Part shown: in pieces, positions 52,712 to 62,860 of the stretch
Layout: every line of letters starts with the position of its first letter
Numbering within the stretch: position 1 is the first letter of the stretch
From: Dongia rigui
GTDB taxonomy: Bacteria > Pseudomonadota > Alphaproteobacteria > Dongiales > Dongiaceae
Direction of reading: 5' to 3'
Assembly: GCF_034044635.1 (NCBI RefSeq)
Contig: NZ_JAXCLX010000001.1
Coordinates: 434,001-498,000, forward strand
Length of the DNA: 64,000 nucleotides
The notes under the pieces: model-generated
Database searches by the model: none
What the model was told of the DNA's origin: nothing
What the model saw: only the letters and a program-made list of their open reading frames with translations
Position numbers and translations under genes: made by a program

Positions 52712-55700
52712 TCAGTCGCTGGGATGCGGCTGGTCCGGCTTCTGCGGCTTGGCTGGCTTCTTGGTCGTCGGTGTTTCGTCCGGGTCAGGCTCTTGCCCCT
52801 CGGTCCCGTCATCGGTGAAGAGGTCGCGGATGAAGCCCGGCGCCAGCGCCGACCATTCGTTGACGTCAATCTTGGGCTCATTGAGATTGCCGGTGACGGC
52901 ATAGGTGGCAGCGAAAAGCCCCTCGCCCTCACCGCCTTGGATGATGGCCCCGATCAGCGGAATGTTGCCGAGAACGCTGTTGATCGCATAAGCCGGGACC
53001 AGCGTACCCTTGACGTTGACGTTGTTGCGGTCGAGGTCGATCTTGCCCGCCGCCGTCAGTCCCAGTGACGGACCGGCGCTACGGAACTTCGACACCTCGA
53101 TCAGTCCCCGCGTCTTGGTGAAGCGCCCTTCGGCACCACCGAACAGGAACCCCTCGCCCGTCACGGCATCGACCACGCCGGTAATGGTCGCAACGGTCAG
53201 GAAGCGCGCCACGAAAGGCGTGTTGATGACGCGGAACGAGGACATGGAAATCTTGCCCTTCAGCGGCCGCCAGGGCTGGTCGTCCTTGACCGTCCCCGTG
53301 ATGCTCAGCGTGCCGCCCTTGACCGAATTATAAAGATCGAGCACGCGGAGGGCTCCACCGCCATCCTTGGTGTTGATCTTCAGCGCATGTTGTCCGGCCT
53401 TCGATGGGCGATAATCGAACGTGATCGGCTGGCCGCTCGGCAGGGTCGCCTGGAAAGCCACAACATCCCACCAGAACGGATCGTGGATCGCCTCGATCGT
53501 GGCATTGGTCAGCTCGCGTCCTTCACCCAGGCGAAGTTCGGCCAACTGGCCCTTGATCGTGAAGGGCCGCTGCCGCTCCGGCCCGGTCCGAGCCAACTCA
53601 GCCTCGGTCGGCTGCGTCTTGTCGTCCATCCAGGGCGAGGCATCGAGCGTGCCGCCCGTCACTGTGATGAGACTCCAGCCCTCCTTCAGCTCCGCATCGA
53701 AGCCAAGGAGATGCGATCCGCCGAGCTTGATCTCCGGCAAGGTCACCCGCGATATCGTTCCATCGGCCGCAAATTGCAGCGCACCGCCGGTTGCCAGGTC
53801 GCCGGCCGTCACCGTGAACTGCGGGATCGCGACCGGCTTTTCATTGACCATCTCGAGCGTCAAATCCGCACGCCCCGGGACTCCGGCTTCCTTGCGCCAC
53901 TTGGCGGCAGGGACGTCGAGCACGGCATTGGTCAGATCGAACGCACCATTGAGGGTCGAACGTCCGCCAGGCAGCGTGGTATATGTGACATCGCATTGGC
54001 ATGCCCCATCGACCCAGGGTCGGTAATCGAAGCCGATCGCCGCCACCTGTGCCGCGGTCGCATTGCCAATGACATGCAGCCGCTCGTCATAAGCGGCATC
54101 GTCTTCGAACGTCTGGCTCCAATCGAAGGTCATCGGCACGTCGGCAAAGACCATCGGCCCCTGCAGATTCATGCCCTTCTCGTCCAGCGTCAGCTTCAGA
54201 TCGCCCTGCGTCACGTCCTTGTCGAAACGCAGTTTCGCCACCTGGACGTTATGCATTTCCGCCGCGACCTTCACCTTGACCTCGGCAAAGGTCAGTTTCT
54301 TTGCCGCCGGAAAATCGAAGAAGATGTTCGCGGTGGCGTCGCCGCTGGATGTCTTGGGATTGATGCCGAGCTTCTTGGCATAGCCGAGGCGCGGATGGTC
54401 GAGCAGCGCCAGGGCATCCTGCAGCGGTGCCGCTACGTCGCCACCCACCTTGATGAACTGGTCCTCGACATTAAGACCGGTGACGACCAGATCACCCTGC
54501 TTGATCTTGATATTGCCGACCTCACCGCCGGTGATCTTGGCGGTGAAGGTCTTGGCATCGAATTCGGCGGTGGCGACACCCTTGGTGATGGGCGGCATCG
54601 GCCGCAGGTAGTGGACCGTAAGGTCGCTGGTCTTCAGCGTCCCCATCATGTCCTCGACCTTGGCACCGCTGCCATCCACCGGCAGGCGCAGGCTCATATG
54701 TGCGCTGGCTTCGTCGACCATGCCATGGGGAATATTCGGCACGACCCAATTGCGCGTGTCCGCCGCAGCCATTTCCGGCCAATAGGGATCGAGGAGTTCG
54801 GCCGGCAGGTCGACAACCTTGAGATCGGCGGTGAGAACCGGTGCGCCGCCATCCGCGGCCTTGCCGCTGAAGGCCCCCTGCCAATCAGCCTTGGCCGTGA
54901 TGCGCGGCCCGCCGATATCGAGATCGAGCGACGAGATCGACATCACATCGCCATCGCGATCGAGCCGCCCTGCGACATTGAGGCTGGTGACCGGCACCGG
55001 CTGCTTGGTGAGGCTTGGCAGGTCCAGCGCCCCGCTGCCGCTGGACAAAGTGAAGTTGACCTCGCCCAGGTCACCCAATTGGGCGTTTGCGATCTCGATT
55101 GAGGTCTGCACGGCGGCCGTGATGGCAAGGTCCGTGGTCGACAGATCCGACAGCGCCGGCTCAATCAACCCCAGCGACGACAGTTGCAGGGATGCGACGG
55201 TGGCATCGATCCCGAGCTTGCGGGTGTCGCGGCGGTAATCGAGCTTGGCGCTGACAATCGCCGGATCGCCGAATTGCGGCAAAGCGGCAAAAAGATCGCC
55301 GGCCAAGCCCCCCGGTTCGCGCCGCGCCTCGGCACCGAAATTGTCCGCCTGCCAGGTGAGGCCGGTGACGTTGTCGACGATCTGCACGCTGCCATTGAGG
55401 ATCGCGGCCGAGGTGAGATAGCCGGTGGGCTTCGAGCGATCCGGCGTTTCCAGCATATCGCCCGCCAGCAGCATCAGCGCTTCGAAGCTGCCGTCGCTGT
55501 TCTTCGTGGTTGGTTCACTGGTGACGCCGCCCGGCCCGAAGGCCAGCGACCCGTCCTTGTTGCGGATGAGGGTCAGCTTGGGACCGATGATCTCAATCTT
55601 GCTGGGCGCCACCAGCCCCTTGAAAAGCGCGCGGGCGCTGAAGGTAATCGATACTTCTGGCAGATTGGCCAGTTCACGCCCATCCTGATCGCGCACACGC

Positions 55701-55945
55701 AGGTTGATGGCGCGCACATCTAGGGCGCGGTCCCACCCGGCCCAGGTTAACACGGTATCGTCGACCGCCAGGCGATAGGGCTGATCGCTACGGATAAGCG
55801 CCTGTTCGACATAGGACGACAGGAACCGCAGATGAATTGGTCCTTCCTGCGTCAGGCGCCAGGTCAGGAACGCAAGAATGATCGCGGCGCCCGCCAGGGC
55901 GGCACCGAGAATCTCGAGCGTGATGATGGTGGTACGGCGAATCAC
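52712..55945 (-). CDS. AsmA-like (YhdP/DUF3971 type) envelope protein
   Basis: A 1077-residue inner-membrane-anchored periplasmic protein. One N-terminal membrane segment (about residues 7-28) is followed by a very long beta-rich DUF3971-type body and a C-terminal AsmA-like section with GAEGRFTKTRGLIEVSKFRSAGPSLGLTAAGKIDLDRNNVNVKGTLVPAYAINSVLGNIPLIG, typical of YhdP. Such proteins form a hydrophobic groove that moves phospholipids across the periplasm. The Lys/Pro/Asp tail is low-complexity. It is divergent from glnE. Confidence 0.85.
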   Translation of the reverse strand: MIRRTTIITLEILGAALAGAAIILAFLTWRLTQEGPIHLRFLSSYVEQALIRSDQPYRLAVDDTVLTWAGWDRALDVRAINLRVRDQDGRELANLPEVSITFSARALFKGLVAPSKIEIIGPKLTLIRNKDGSLAFGPGGVTSEPTTKNSDGSFEALMLLAGDMLETPDRSKPTGYLTSAAILNGSVQIVDNVTGLTWQADNFGAEARREPGGLAGDLFAALPQFGDPAIVSAKLDYRRDTRKLGIDATVASLQLSSLGLIEPALSDLSTTDLAITAAVQTSIEIANAQLGDLGEVNFTLSSGSGALDLPSLTKQPVPVTSLNVAGRLDRDGDVMSISSLDLDIGGPRITAKADWQGAFSGKAADGGAPVLTADLKVVDLPAELLDPYWPEMAAADTRNWVVPNIPHGMVDEASAHMSLRLPVDGSGAKVEDMMGTLKTSDLTVHYLRPMPPITKGVATAEFDAKTFTAKITGGEVGNIKIKQGDLVVTGLNVEDQFIKVGGDVAAPLQDALALLDHPRLGYAKKLGINPKTSSGDATANIFFDFPAAKKLTFAEVKVKVAAEMHNVQVAKLRFDKDVTQGDLKLTLDEKGMNLQGPMVFADVPMTFDWSQTFEDDAAYDERLHVIGNATAAQVAAIGFDYRPWVDGACQCDVTYTTLPGGRSTLNGAFDLTNAVLDVPAAKWRKEAGVPGRADLTLEMVNEKPVAIPQFTVTAGDLATGGALQFAADGTISRVTLPEIKLGGSHLLGFDAELKEGWSLITVTGGTLDASPWMDDKTQPTEAELARTGPERQRPFTIKGQLAELRLGEGRELTNATIEAIHDPFWWDVVAFQATLPSGQPITFDYRPSKAGQHALKINTKDGGGALRVLDLYNSVKGGTLSITGTVKDDQPWRPLKGKISMSSFRVINTPFVARFLTVATITGVVDAVTGEGFLFGGAEGRFTKTRGLIEVSKFRSAGPSLGLTAAGKIDLDRNNVNVKGTLVPAYAINSVLGNIPLIGAIIQGGEGEGLFAATYAVTGNLNEPKIDVNEWSALAPGFIRDLFTDDGTEGQEPDPDETPTTKKPAKPQKPDQPHPSD

Positions 55946-56049
55946 GCGCGGTCAGCTCCGATCACCAGATGGTCTTGGCAGAAATACGTCATCCAGAACC
56001 AACACCTGCCAACACCAAGGGTTTCACTTCCTGAACCAACCAATTGCCA

Positions 56050-56082
56050 CAGCGCAACCAACAGCCAGCGCGCAACCAATAG
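56050..56082 (+). repeat. Short tandem repeat in the asmA/glnE gap
   Basis: CAGCGCAACCAA is followed 16 bases later by CAGCGCGCAACCAA, and further CCAAC motifs lie upstream. It falls between the divergent AsmA-like gene and glnE, in the glnE leader. It may be a regulatory site or simply a small duplication. Confidence 0.4.
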
Positions 56083-56097
56083 CTTGACCGGAACCAG

Positions 56098-59000
56098 ATG
56101 CTTCAGCAGTCTCTCGGTTTCCCCGCCGCCGATTGCCGAACAATGTCATCACCCAACATCGCCGCCATCGACCCCGCCTCACTGCCGCGCCCGAGCGATC
56201 CGCGACAGGTTGAACTCCACCTCGAACAGCTCATGCAGATCCTGCCACAATCCCAGCACGCGATTGTGACAACACCCGTGGCACAAGCCCTCCTCAAGGC
56301 ACTGTTCGGCAACTCTCCCTTTTTGAGCCGCTGCCTGCTCGCAGAAGCGGATACTTTTCTTGCACTATTAACGCAGGATATCGATTCTGTCTTTAACAAT
56401 GTCGTGATCGCCGTCACACCCAAGGCATTGGAAAACCTGGACGAAGCAGGGTTAATGCAGGCATTGCGGCGGGCGCGCCGGCGGGTGGCCCTGATCGTCG
56501 CCGTGGCGGATATCAGCGCCCATTGGCCGCTTGAAAAGGTGACGGCCGCCCTCAGTCAGTTTGCTGACGTCGCCTTGCAATCCAGCATCTGCCACTTGTT
56601 GCGAAACCTTGCCAGCGCGGGCGAGATCGACCTGCCCTTCCCGGATGAGCCGGAGCGCGAATGCGGCCTCATTGTGCTTGGCCTCGGCAAGCTTGGGGCC
56701 CGCGAACTCAACTATTCCAGCGACATCGACCTGATTCTCCTCTTCGAACGGGAAAAGGTCCGTTACAAGGGGCGCAAGACGGCCCAGGAATGCTTCGTGC
56801 GCCTGGCGCGCAACCTGGTTCGATTGCTGCAGGACGCTACCGCCGACGGCTATGTCTTTCGCATCGATCTGCGCCTGCGCCCCGATCCCGCCTCCACCCC
56901 GCTGGTCATTTCGACCCTGGCGGCCGAGACCTATTACGAGGGCATGGGCCAGAACTGGGAGCGTGCCGCCATGATCAAGGCGCGCGTGGTGGCGGGCGAT
57001 ATCGTCGCCGGCGATCTTTACCTCTATCGCCTGCGCCCCTTCATCTGGCGCAAGCACCTGGATTTTGCCGCCATCCAGGATATCCATTCCATCAAGCGCC
57101 AGATCTATGCCGTGAAGGGCCATCGCCAAGTCGCGGTCGCCGGCCACAACATCAAGCTCGGCCGCGGCGGCATCCGCGAGGTGGAGTTCTTCGCCCAGAC
57201 CCAGCAATTGATCTGGGGGCGCCGCGCCAAGGAATTGCGCAAGCGCGCCACCTGCCCCGCCATCGAAGGCCTGGTCGCCTTCGGAAAATGCCAACGCCAG
57301 GTCGCCGATGAACTGATCGCCGCCTATCGCTATCTGCGCCAGGTCGAACACCGGCTGCAGATGATCGACGATCAGCAGACCCAGACCCTGCCCGATTATG
57401 GCCCGGCGCTCGACCGCGTCGCTCTCTTCTGCGGTCATGCCGGCACGGCGGAATTCGAAGCGGCGTTGCGCTATCACCTCGGCCGGGTCGAAGATCATTA
57501 TGCTGAATTGTTCGAGGAGGCGCCGACGCTCGCCGGTGCCGATGCGGGTGTTGCCGGCAGCCTGGTCTTCACCGGGACCGAGGACGATCCCGAGACGGTC
57601 TCGACCCTGGAACGCATGGGCTTTCCGAGTGGCAGTGCCGTGGCGACGCAGATCCGGGCCTGGCACCACGGTCGCTACCGCGCCACGCGCAGCGCCCGTG
57701 CGCGCGAGCTGCTGACCGAATTGATGCCGCGCCTGTTGGGGACCCTTGGCCGCACGGCCGATCCCGAAACGGCCTTCCGCCGCTTCGACGATTTCCTGCG
57801 CGCGTTGCCGGCCGGCGTTCAGGTTTTTGCCCTGCTCTATTCCAATCCGGCCCTCCTGGATCTGATTGCCGAGGTGATGGGCACGGCGCCGCTGCTCGCC
57901 GAACAATTGGCGCGGCGCCCGGCGCTGCTCGACGGCGTGCTCGCCGCAGGGCTTTACGACGCCAATGCCGATCGCGATACGCTGTCGGCCGATCTCGAAC
58001 GTCAATTGGACCTCGCCGGCGATTTCCAGGATGCGCTCGACATCCTGCGGCGGTGGACCAAGGACCAGCAATTCCAGATCGGTGTGCGCATCCTGCGCGG
58101 TACGCTCGATGGCGATGCCGCCGGTCCCTTGCTAGCCGATGTCGCCGATTGCGCCCTGGCGGCCCTGTTCCCGCGGGTCGAGGCCGAATTCCAGATCCAG
58201 CATGGCAAGCTGCCGGGTCGCGGCATGGTCTTCCTGGCGCTGGGCAAGCTCGGCAGCCGGGAAATGACCATGACATCGGATCTCGACCTGGTCTTCGTCT
58301 ACGACATTCCGCCCGATATCGAAAACTGGGATACGACGCTTTCCAGCGGTGCCAAACCGCTGGCGCCGATCCAGTATTATGCGCGGTTGGCGCAGCGGGT
58401 CATCAGCGCCATCACGGCTCAGACCGAAGAAGGGCGCCTCTTCGAAGTCGACATGCGCCTGCGGCCCAGTGGCAATTCCGGCCCGATCGCCAGCGGCCTT
58501 GCCCCGTTCGAGAAGTATCAGCTGACCGAGGCCTGGACCTGGGAGCACATGGCGCTGACCCGCGCCCGCGCCATTGCCGGGGATGCCAGCCTTGCCGACG
58601 ACACCATGGCGATGATCGGCCGCGTCATCTGCCAGCGACGCGATCTGGAAAAATTGCGCACCGACATCCTCGACATGCGCCGTCGCATGGGCATGCAGTA
58701 TCGGACCGACGACATGTGGGACCTCAAGCATGCCCGCGGCGGTCAGGTCGATATCGATTTCATTTCGCAATATCTCATTCTCAAGCACGCCGTCGACTTC
58801 CCGAGCATCGTGGCCGGTGACCCGGTTATTGCGCTGGGCGAGGCGCATCTTCTCGGCCTCATTGAACCCGTGATCGGCGATCGCCTGATCGAGGCCGGCA
58901 GGTTCTGGCATCGCCTGCAGCAGGTGACCCGCCTCATCGTCGGCAGCAAGCTCGACGAGGAAAAGCTCGGCGTCCCAGCGAAGAAGCATTTGGCGCAAAT

Positions 59001-59115
59001 CGTGAACGAGCCGGATTTCGGAACGCTCAAGGCACTGATCCTGGAACAGCAGGCGCTCGTATTTGACATCTTCAAGACCATTTTCGACTGCGACAGAACC
59101 GATGAGGAGATTTGA
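56098..59115 (+). CDS. glnE: Bifunctional glutamine synthetase adenylyltransferase/deadenylase
   Basis: GlnE adds and removes AMP on glutamine synthetase, controlled by PII. The 1005-residue protein has two nucleotidyltransferase domains with the paired motif: LGLGKLGARELNYSSDIDLILLF (near 196) for deadenylation and LALGKLGSREMTMTSDLDLVFVYD (near 714) for adenylylation, each followed by PII-uridylyltransferase-like helices. Length is normal. An internal ATG at 56143 is an alternative start. It is followed by bcp with one base between genes. Confidence 0.96.
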   Translation: MLQQSLGFPAADCRTMSSPNIAAIDPASLPRPSDPRQVELHLEQLMQILPQSQHAIVTTPVAQALLKALFGNSPFLSRCLLAEADTFLALLTQDIDSVFNNVVIAVTPKALENLDEAGLMQALRRARRRVALIVAVADISAHWPLEKVTAALSQFADVALQSSICHLLRNLASAGEIDLPFPDEPERECGLIVLGLGKLGARELNYSSDIDLILLFEREKVRYKGRKTAQECFVRLARNLVRLLQDATADGYVFRIDLRLRPDPASTPLVISTLAAETYYEGMGQNWERAAMIKARVVAGDIVAGDLYLYRLRPFIWRKHLDFAAIQDIHSIKRQIYAVKGHRQVAVAGHNIKLGRGGIREVEFFAQTQQLIWGRRAKELRKRATCPAIEGLVAFGKCQRQVADELIAAYRYLRQVEHRLQMIDDQQTQTLPDYGPALDRVALFCGHAGTAEFEAALRYHLGRVEDHYAELFEEAPTLAGADAGVAGSLVFTGTEDDPETVSTLERMGFPSGSAVATQIRAWHHGRYRATRSARARELLTELMPRLLGTLGRTADPETAFRRFDDFLRALPAGVQVFALLYSNPALLDLIAEVMGTAPLLAEQLARRPALLDGVLAAGLYDANADRDTLSADLERQLDLAGDFQDALDILRRWTKDQQFQIGVRILRGTLDGDAAGPLLADVADCALAALFPRVEAEFQIQHGKLPGRGMVFLALGKLGSREMTMTSDLDLVFVYDIPPDIENWDTTLSSGAKPLAPIQYYARLAQRVISAITAQTEEGRLFEVDMRLRPSGNSGPIASGLAPFEKYQLTEAWTWEHMALTRARAIAGDASLADDTMAMIGRVICQRRDLEKLRTDILDMRRRMGMQYRTDDMWDLKHARGGQVDIDFISQYLILKHAVDFPSIVAGDPVIALGEAHLLGLIEPVIGDRLIEAGRFWHRLQQVTRLIVGSKLDEEKLGVPAKKHLAQIVNEPDFGTLKALILEQQALVFDIFKTIFDCDRTDEEI

Positions 59116-59116
59116 C

Positions 59117-59584
59117 ATGGCGATTGAAAGCGGCAGCAAGGCACCGGCTTTTTCGATGAAGACCGATGGCGGCGGCAAAATCTCCCTGAGCGAACTCAAG
59201 GGTAAGAATGTTGTGCTCTATTTCTATCCCAAGGACGATACCAGCGGCTGCACCGCCGAGGCCTGCGGCTTCCGCGACAGCCTGCCGGCCTTCAAGAAAC
59301 TGGATGCCGTGGTAATCGGCGTCAGCCGCGATTCGGTTGAAAGCCACGACAAGTTCAAGAAGAAATACGACATCAACTTCACCCTCGGTTCGGATGAGAC
59401 CGGCAAGGTGACGGAGGCTTATGGCGTCTGGGTCGAGAAGAGCATGTACGGCAAGAAATACATGGGCATCGAGCGCGCGACCTTCCTCATCGACGGCAAG
59501 GGTGTCGTGCGCAACGTCTGGCGCAAGGTGAAGGTGCCGGGCCATGTCGAGGACGTCGCCAAGGCGATCAAGCAGTTGGATTGA
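59117..59584 (+). CDS. bcp: Thioredoxin-dependent peroxiredoxin, Bcp type
   Basis: A 155-residue Bcp/PrxQ peroxiredoxin that reduces hydrogen peroxide and organic hydroperoxides. The peroxidatic Cys45 and resolving Cys50 are in DDTSGCTAEACGFRD. NVVLYFYPKD, SRDSVESHDKF and RATFLIDGKGVVR are standard. The ATG at 59117 is chosen as the family start. It is one base after glnE and its stop overlaps the next ATG, so it is part of that transcript. Confidence 0.95.
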   Translation: MAIESGSKAPAFSMKTDGGGKISLSELKGKNVVLYFYPKDDTSGCTAEACGFRDSLPAFKKLDAVVIGVSRDSVESHDKFKKKYDINFTLGSDETGKVTEAYGVWVEKSMYGKKYMGIERATFLIDGKGVVRNVWRKVKVPGHVEDVAKAIKQLD

Positions 59585-60381
59585 TGCTGGATCTGGCGAC
59601 AGGGGCGATTGCCGTCCTCAATACGGCCGATGCCGGCGACAAGGCCACCGCGGCCCGCCTGCTGGCATCGGCCTGGCGCGACGGATCCGTCCGGTTTGTT
59701 TCACCAGGTGAGACGCCCAAAAGACCCGCGCGGGGGCTTTTTCCGGAGCTGCGGCGCCCCGGGGATATGCCCAAACGCAAGGCCGGCGGCGCCCTCGAAA
59801 AACGCGTGGCCCTCCTCCACGCCCTGGCGCATATCGAGCTCAATGCCATCGACCTTGCCTGGGACCTCATCGCCCGCTTCGGGTCAGCCGATCTGCCCAG
59901 CGCCTTCTTCGACGACTGGGTCCGGGTCGGTGACGAGGAGGCGCTGCATTTCACCCTGCTGTCCGAGCGCTTGAAGGAGCTGGGGGCAAAGTATGGCGAC
60001 CTGCCCGCCCATGATGGCCTGTGGCAGGCGGCGGAGGAGACGGCGCATGACCTCCTTGCGCGCCTTGCCATCGTACCCTTGGTGCTGGAAGCGCGCGGGC
60101 TTGATGTGACGCCCGCGACGCTCACCGATCTGCGCCGGGCCGGGGACGAGGCTTCCGCCGCCGTGCTGGAGATCATCTACCGGGACGAGATCGGCCATGT
60201 CGCCATCGGCAAACGCTGGTTCGATTTCTTCGCTGCGAAAGCGGGTCGGGACCCGGCGACACTTTGGCAGGAACTGGTGCGCCGGCATTTCCGCGGCCGG
60301 CTGAAGCCACCCTTCAACACCGCAGCGCGCGATGAAGCGGGGTTTTCTGCGGCCTTCTATGAGCCGCTGGCCGCCGATTGA
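59584..60381 (+). CDS. DUF455 ferritin-like protein
   Basis: A 265-residue ferritin-like four-helix protein (DUF455). Helix motifs with iron-type ligands are visible: LHALAHIELNAIDLAWDL, DEEALHFTLLSERL and YRDEIGHVAIGKRWFDF, each with the E-x2-H or E-x6-H pattern. The family is related to MiaE-type tRNA hydroxylases but its own substrate is not established. Its ATG overlaps the bcp stop (TGATG), and it runs into copy 4 of the palindrome. Confidence 0.88.
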   Translation: MLDLATGAIAVLNTADAGDKATAARLLASAWRDGSVRFVSPGETPKRPARGLFPELRRPGDMPKRKAGGALEKRVALLHALAHIELNAIDLAWDLIARFGSADLPSAFFDDWVRVGDEEALHFTLLSERLKELGAKYGDLPAHDGLWQAAEETAHDLLARLAIVPLVLEARGLDVTPATLTDLRRAGDEASAAVLEIIYRDEIGHVAIGKRWFDFFAAKAGRDPATLWQELVRRHFRGRLKPPFNTAARDEAGFSAAFYEPLAAD

Positions 60382-60388
60382 TCTTAAG

Positions 60389-60468
60389 TCGTCATCCCCG
60401 GGCGAAGACCCGGGGATCCACTGGTCTGGCTGATAGAGTGGATGCCCGGGTCAAGCCCGGGCATGACG
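60389..60468. repeat. Composite REP-like palindrome, copy 4
   Basis: CCCCGGG/CCCGGGG and GCCCGGG/CCCGGGC hairpins surround ATCCACT/AGTGGAT. Its reverse complement is almost identical to copy 2. It fills the gap between the convergent DUF455 and dapB genes. Confidence 0.85.
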
Positions 60469-60470
60469 CG

Positions 60471-61283
60471 TTAGGGCACAGGTCCGAACAGCAGATTGTC
60501 CAACCCGCGCACCAAGCCTTTCATGGCGACGACCCGCCGTGCTGCCAGCAAGGTGCCGGCGACATAGGGGCCGGCGGAGCTGCCGGCGTCGTGGCGGATG
60601 CTAAGGCGTTCGCCGTCCTTGCCGAAGATCGTTTCGACCGCCAGCACATAGCTCGGCAGCCGCACGGCGTGGACGCGCCCGCCACCGACATCGGCCCCGC
60701 GCGATTCCTTCGGCCCGATCACGCTATCGATGGGATAGCCGGGGACACTCTTCTGAATGGCGCCCATGCGTTCTGCCAGTTCCCGGGCGGTGCCGGAGGG
60801 CACATCGGGCTTGGTGGATTTGGCATAATCGATGATCTCGTAATCCGGCACATGCTGGGCTGCCAGCAGCGAGAAGCGCGTCATCAGGCTGGCGGTGATC
60901 GAGAAATTGCCGCTGGCCACCACGCCTAAACCCTGTTTTTCGGCCAGCCTGGCGATTTCCTCGTAATCGGCAGCACTGAGGCCCGAGGTACCGACCACCA
61001 CCGGCACGCCCCGTTCCAGCGCCTGCAGCGTATTGGCTTTGACGGCGGAGGGATGCGTGTAGTCGATATAGACGTCGGTCGGCTCGCTACCCAGAGCATC
61101 GGCGACGCTGGCGCTGACGGCGACGCCCAGATGACCGATGCCAGAGACACTGCCGGCATCCTGCCCGACGGCTTTCCGCGCCACGGCGCCGGAGAGCGAC
61201 AAGTCCTTGGCCTCCGCGATTCCGGCCACCAATGCCTTGCCTGTCCAACCTGTCGCACCCCCGACACAGATCCGCAGCGACAT
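60471..61283 (-). CDS. dapB: 4-hydroxy-tetrahydrodipicolinate reductase (dihydrodipicolinate reductase)
   Basis: A 270-residue DapB-fold enzyme of lysine and diaminopimelate synthesis. The cofactor motif is GGATGWTGKALVAGIAEA; catalytic pieces are IDYTHPSAV, VVVGTSGLS, SGNFSITASLMTRF and KPDVPSGTA. The first loop (GATGWTG) differs from the usual GxxGRMG, so it may be a variant DapB or a paralogue with a related substrate. ATG 61283 is preferred over GTG and TTG codons just before it. It is divergent from the transaminase across a leader region. Confidence 0.82.
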   Translation of the reverse strand: MSLRICVGGATGWTGKALVAGIAEAKDLSLSGAVARKAVGQDAGSVSGIGHLGVAVSASVADALGSEPTDVYIDYTHPSAVKANTLQALERGVPVVVGTSGLSAADYEEIARLAEKQGLGVVASGNFSITASLMTRFSLLAAQHVPDYEIIDYAKSTKPDVPSGTARELAERMGAIQKSVPGYPIDSVIGPKESRGADVGGGRVHAVRLPSYVLAVETIFGKDGERLSIRHDAGSSAGPYVAGTLLAARRVVAMKGLVRGLDNLLFGPVP

Positions 61284-61336
61284 CACCAACCCCCTTTAAA
61301 TCATACGAATTTTGAAGCACGCGAATGGCTGCCCTA

Positions 61337-61438
61337 CGCCCAATGCAGGGCCCGGCCTTTGACTTGGGCGGAGCAACAGAGGATATTGCGATCGGTTCAA
61401 TTAAACCAGCCGTCGCGATGTGTGCGGCTGGTCTTTTT
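61337..61438 (+). promoter_or_regulatory. Attenuator-like leader upstream of the transaminase
   Basis: A hairpin CGCCCAA (61337-61343)/TTGGGCG (61364-61370) is followed by a terminator stem ACCAGCCG (61405-61412)/CGGCTGGT (61425-61432) with CTTTTT. An alternative pairing ATTGCGA (61385-61391) with TCGCGAT (61413-61419) would overlap the terminator and prevent it. The terminator lies only 22 bases before the gene's ATG, with no gene upstream on that strand, so it is most likely a leader attenuator. Confidence 0.6.
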
Positions 61439-61459
61439 ATGTTTGGAATCAGGAACATC

Positions 61460-62860
61460 ATGACCGCCAACATTCAGACCAGTCGGCCGAACTCCCTCTC
61501 TGCCCGCGACGCCGCGTATCACTTTCACGGCTACACCAACGCCTTGCGCAACGAACAGGATGGCGGCTTCGTCGTCATGCGCGGCGATGGTCCGTTCATC
61601 TACACGGAGGAAGGCAAGGAGTATTTCGACGGTCTCGCTGGTCTGTGGTGCGCGTCGCTGGGCTTCGGTCCGCAGCCGCGGCTGGTCGCGGCGGCGAAGA
61701 AGCAGATGGAGACGCTGCCCTTCTATCACACCTTCACGCAGAAAGTGGCCTCGCCCGTGGTCGAGCTGGCCGAGAAGCTGGTGAGCCTGGCGCCTGTGCC
61801 CATGTCGAAGGCCTATTTCTGCAATTCCGGTTCCGAGGCCAACGACACCGCGCTGAAGATGATCTGGTATCTCAACAACGCGCTCGGCCGCCCGGAGAAG
61901 AAGAAGGTCATCGCGCGCGTGAAGGCCTATCATGGCGTCACGGTCGCAGCCGCTTCACTGACGGGGTTGCCGGCGCTGCACAACGAGTTCGATTTGCCGA
62001 TCGCCCGCATCCTGCGCACGGATTGCCCGCATTACTATCGCTTCGGCGAGAAGGGCGAGACCGAAGAAGCGTTTGCGACACGCTGCGCCGACAATCTGGA
62101 AAAGCTGATCCTGGCCGAAGGGCCGGACACGATCGCAGCGCTCTTCGCCGAACCCGTCCAGGGGGCCGGTGGCGTCATCATTCCGGCGAAGACCTATTGG
62201 GAAAAGATCACCAAGGTCCTCAAGACATACGATGTGCTGCTGGTGGCCGATGAAGTGATCTGCGGTTTCGGCCGCACCGGCAATTGGTGGGGCACGCAGA
62301 CCTTCGGCCTGCAGCCGGACATCATCACCACCGCCAAGCAGCTTTCCGCCGGGCAGCTGCCGATTGCGGCGATCCTCATCAACCAGCGCGTCTTTGAGGC
62401 GTTGCGCGATAATTCCAACAAGCTCGGCGGTTTTGCCCATGGCCTGACCTATTCCGGACATCCGGTTTCGTCGGCCGTGGCGCTGGAGACCATCAAGATC
62501 TATGAGGACGAGCGCATCATCGACCATGTGCGATCGATTGCGCCGCATTTCGAGCGCGAAATGAACGCCTTCGTCGATCATCCACTGGTCGGCGACGTGC
62601 GCAAGGTCGGCCTGGTCGGCGCCATCGAGCTGGTGAAGGACAAGTCCAGCCATGAAAGCTTCGATCCGAAGCTGGCTGTCGGTCCGACACTGGTCAAGTT
62701 CGCGCATGAGCACGGGCTGATCATCCGCCCGGTGATAGACTCGCTCTGCTTCTGCCCGCCCTTGATCTCGACCACGGCGCAGGTCAGCGAGATGTTCGGG
62801 CGCTTCTCCCGGGCGCTGAAGGACACGCATGAATGGTTGAAACGTGAAGGACATGCCTAA
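61460..62860 (+). CDS. Polyamine-type aminotransferase (class III)
   Basis: A 466-residue class III aminotransferase of the putrescine/omega-amino-acid-pyruvate group (SpuC-like). Typical: the start HFHGYTNAL and [27 protein letters not shown], then [48 protein letters not shown] and [18 protein letters not shown] with PLP lysine K293. AGGA precedes the chosen ATG at 61460. It overlaps hemA by eight bases. It may act with the PuuA-like gene 20 kb away; an aminolevulinate-related role is possible because of hemA. Its transcription is probably attenuated by the leader. Confidence 0.88.
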   Translation: MTANIQTSRPNSLSARDAAYHFHGYTNALRNEQDGGFVVMRGDGPFIYTEEGKEYFDGLAGLWCASLGFGPQPRLVAAAKKQMETLPFYHTFTQKVASPVVELAEKLVSLAPVPMSKAYFCNSGSEANDTALKMIWYLNNALGRPEKKKVIARVKAYHGVTVAAASLTGLPALHNEFDLPIARILRTDCPHYYRFGEKGETEEAFATRCADNLEKLILAEGPDTIAALFAEPVQGAGGVIIPAKTYWEKITKVLKTYDVLLVADEVICGFGRTGNWWGTQTFGLQPDIITTAKQLSAGQLPIAAILINQRVFEALRDNSNKLGGFAHGLTYSGHPVSSAVALETIKIYEDERIIDHVRSIAPHFEREMNAFVDHPLVGDVRKVGLVGAIELVKDKSSHESFDPKLAVGPTLVKFAHEHGLIIRPVIDSLCFCPPLISTTAQVSEMFGRFSRALKDTHEWLKREGHA

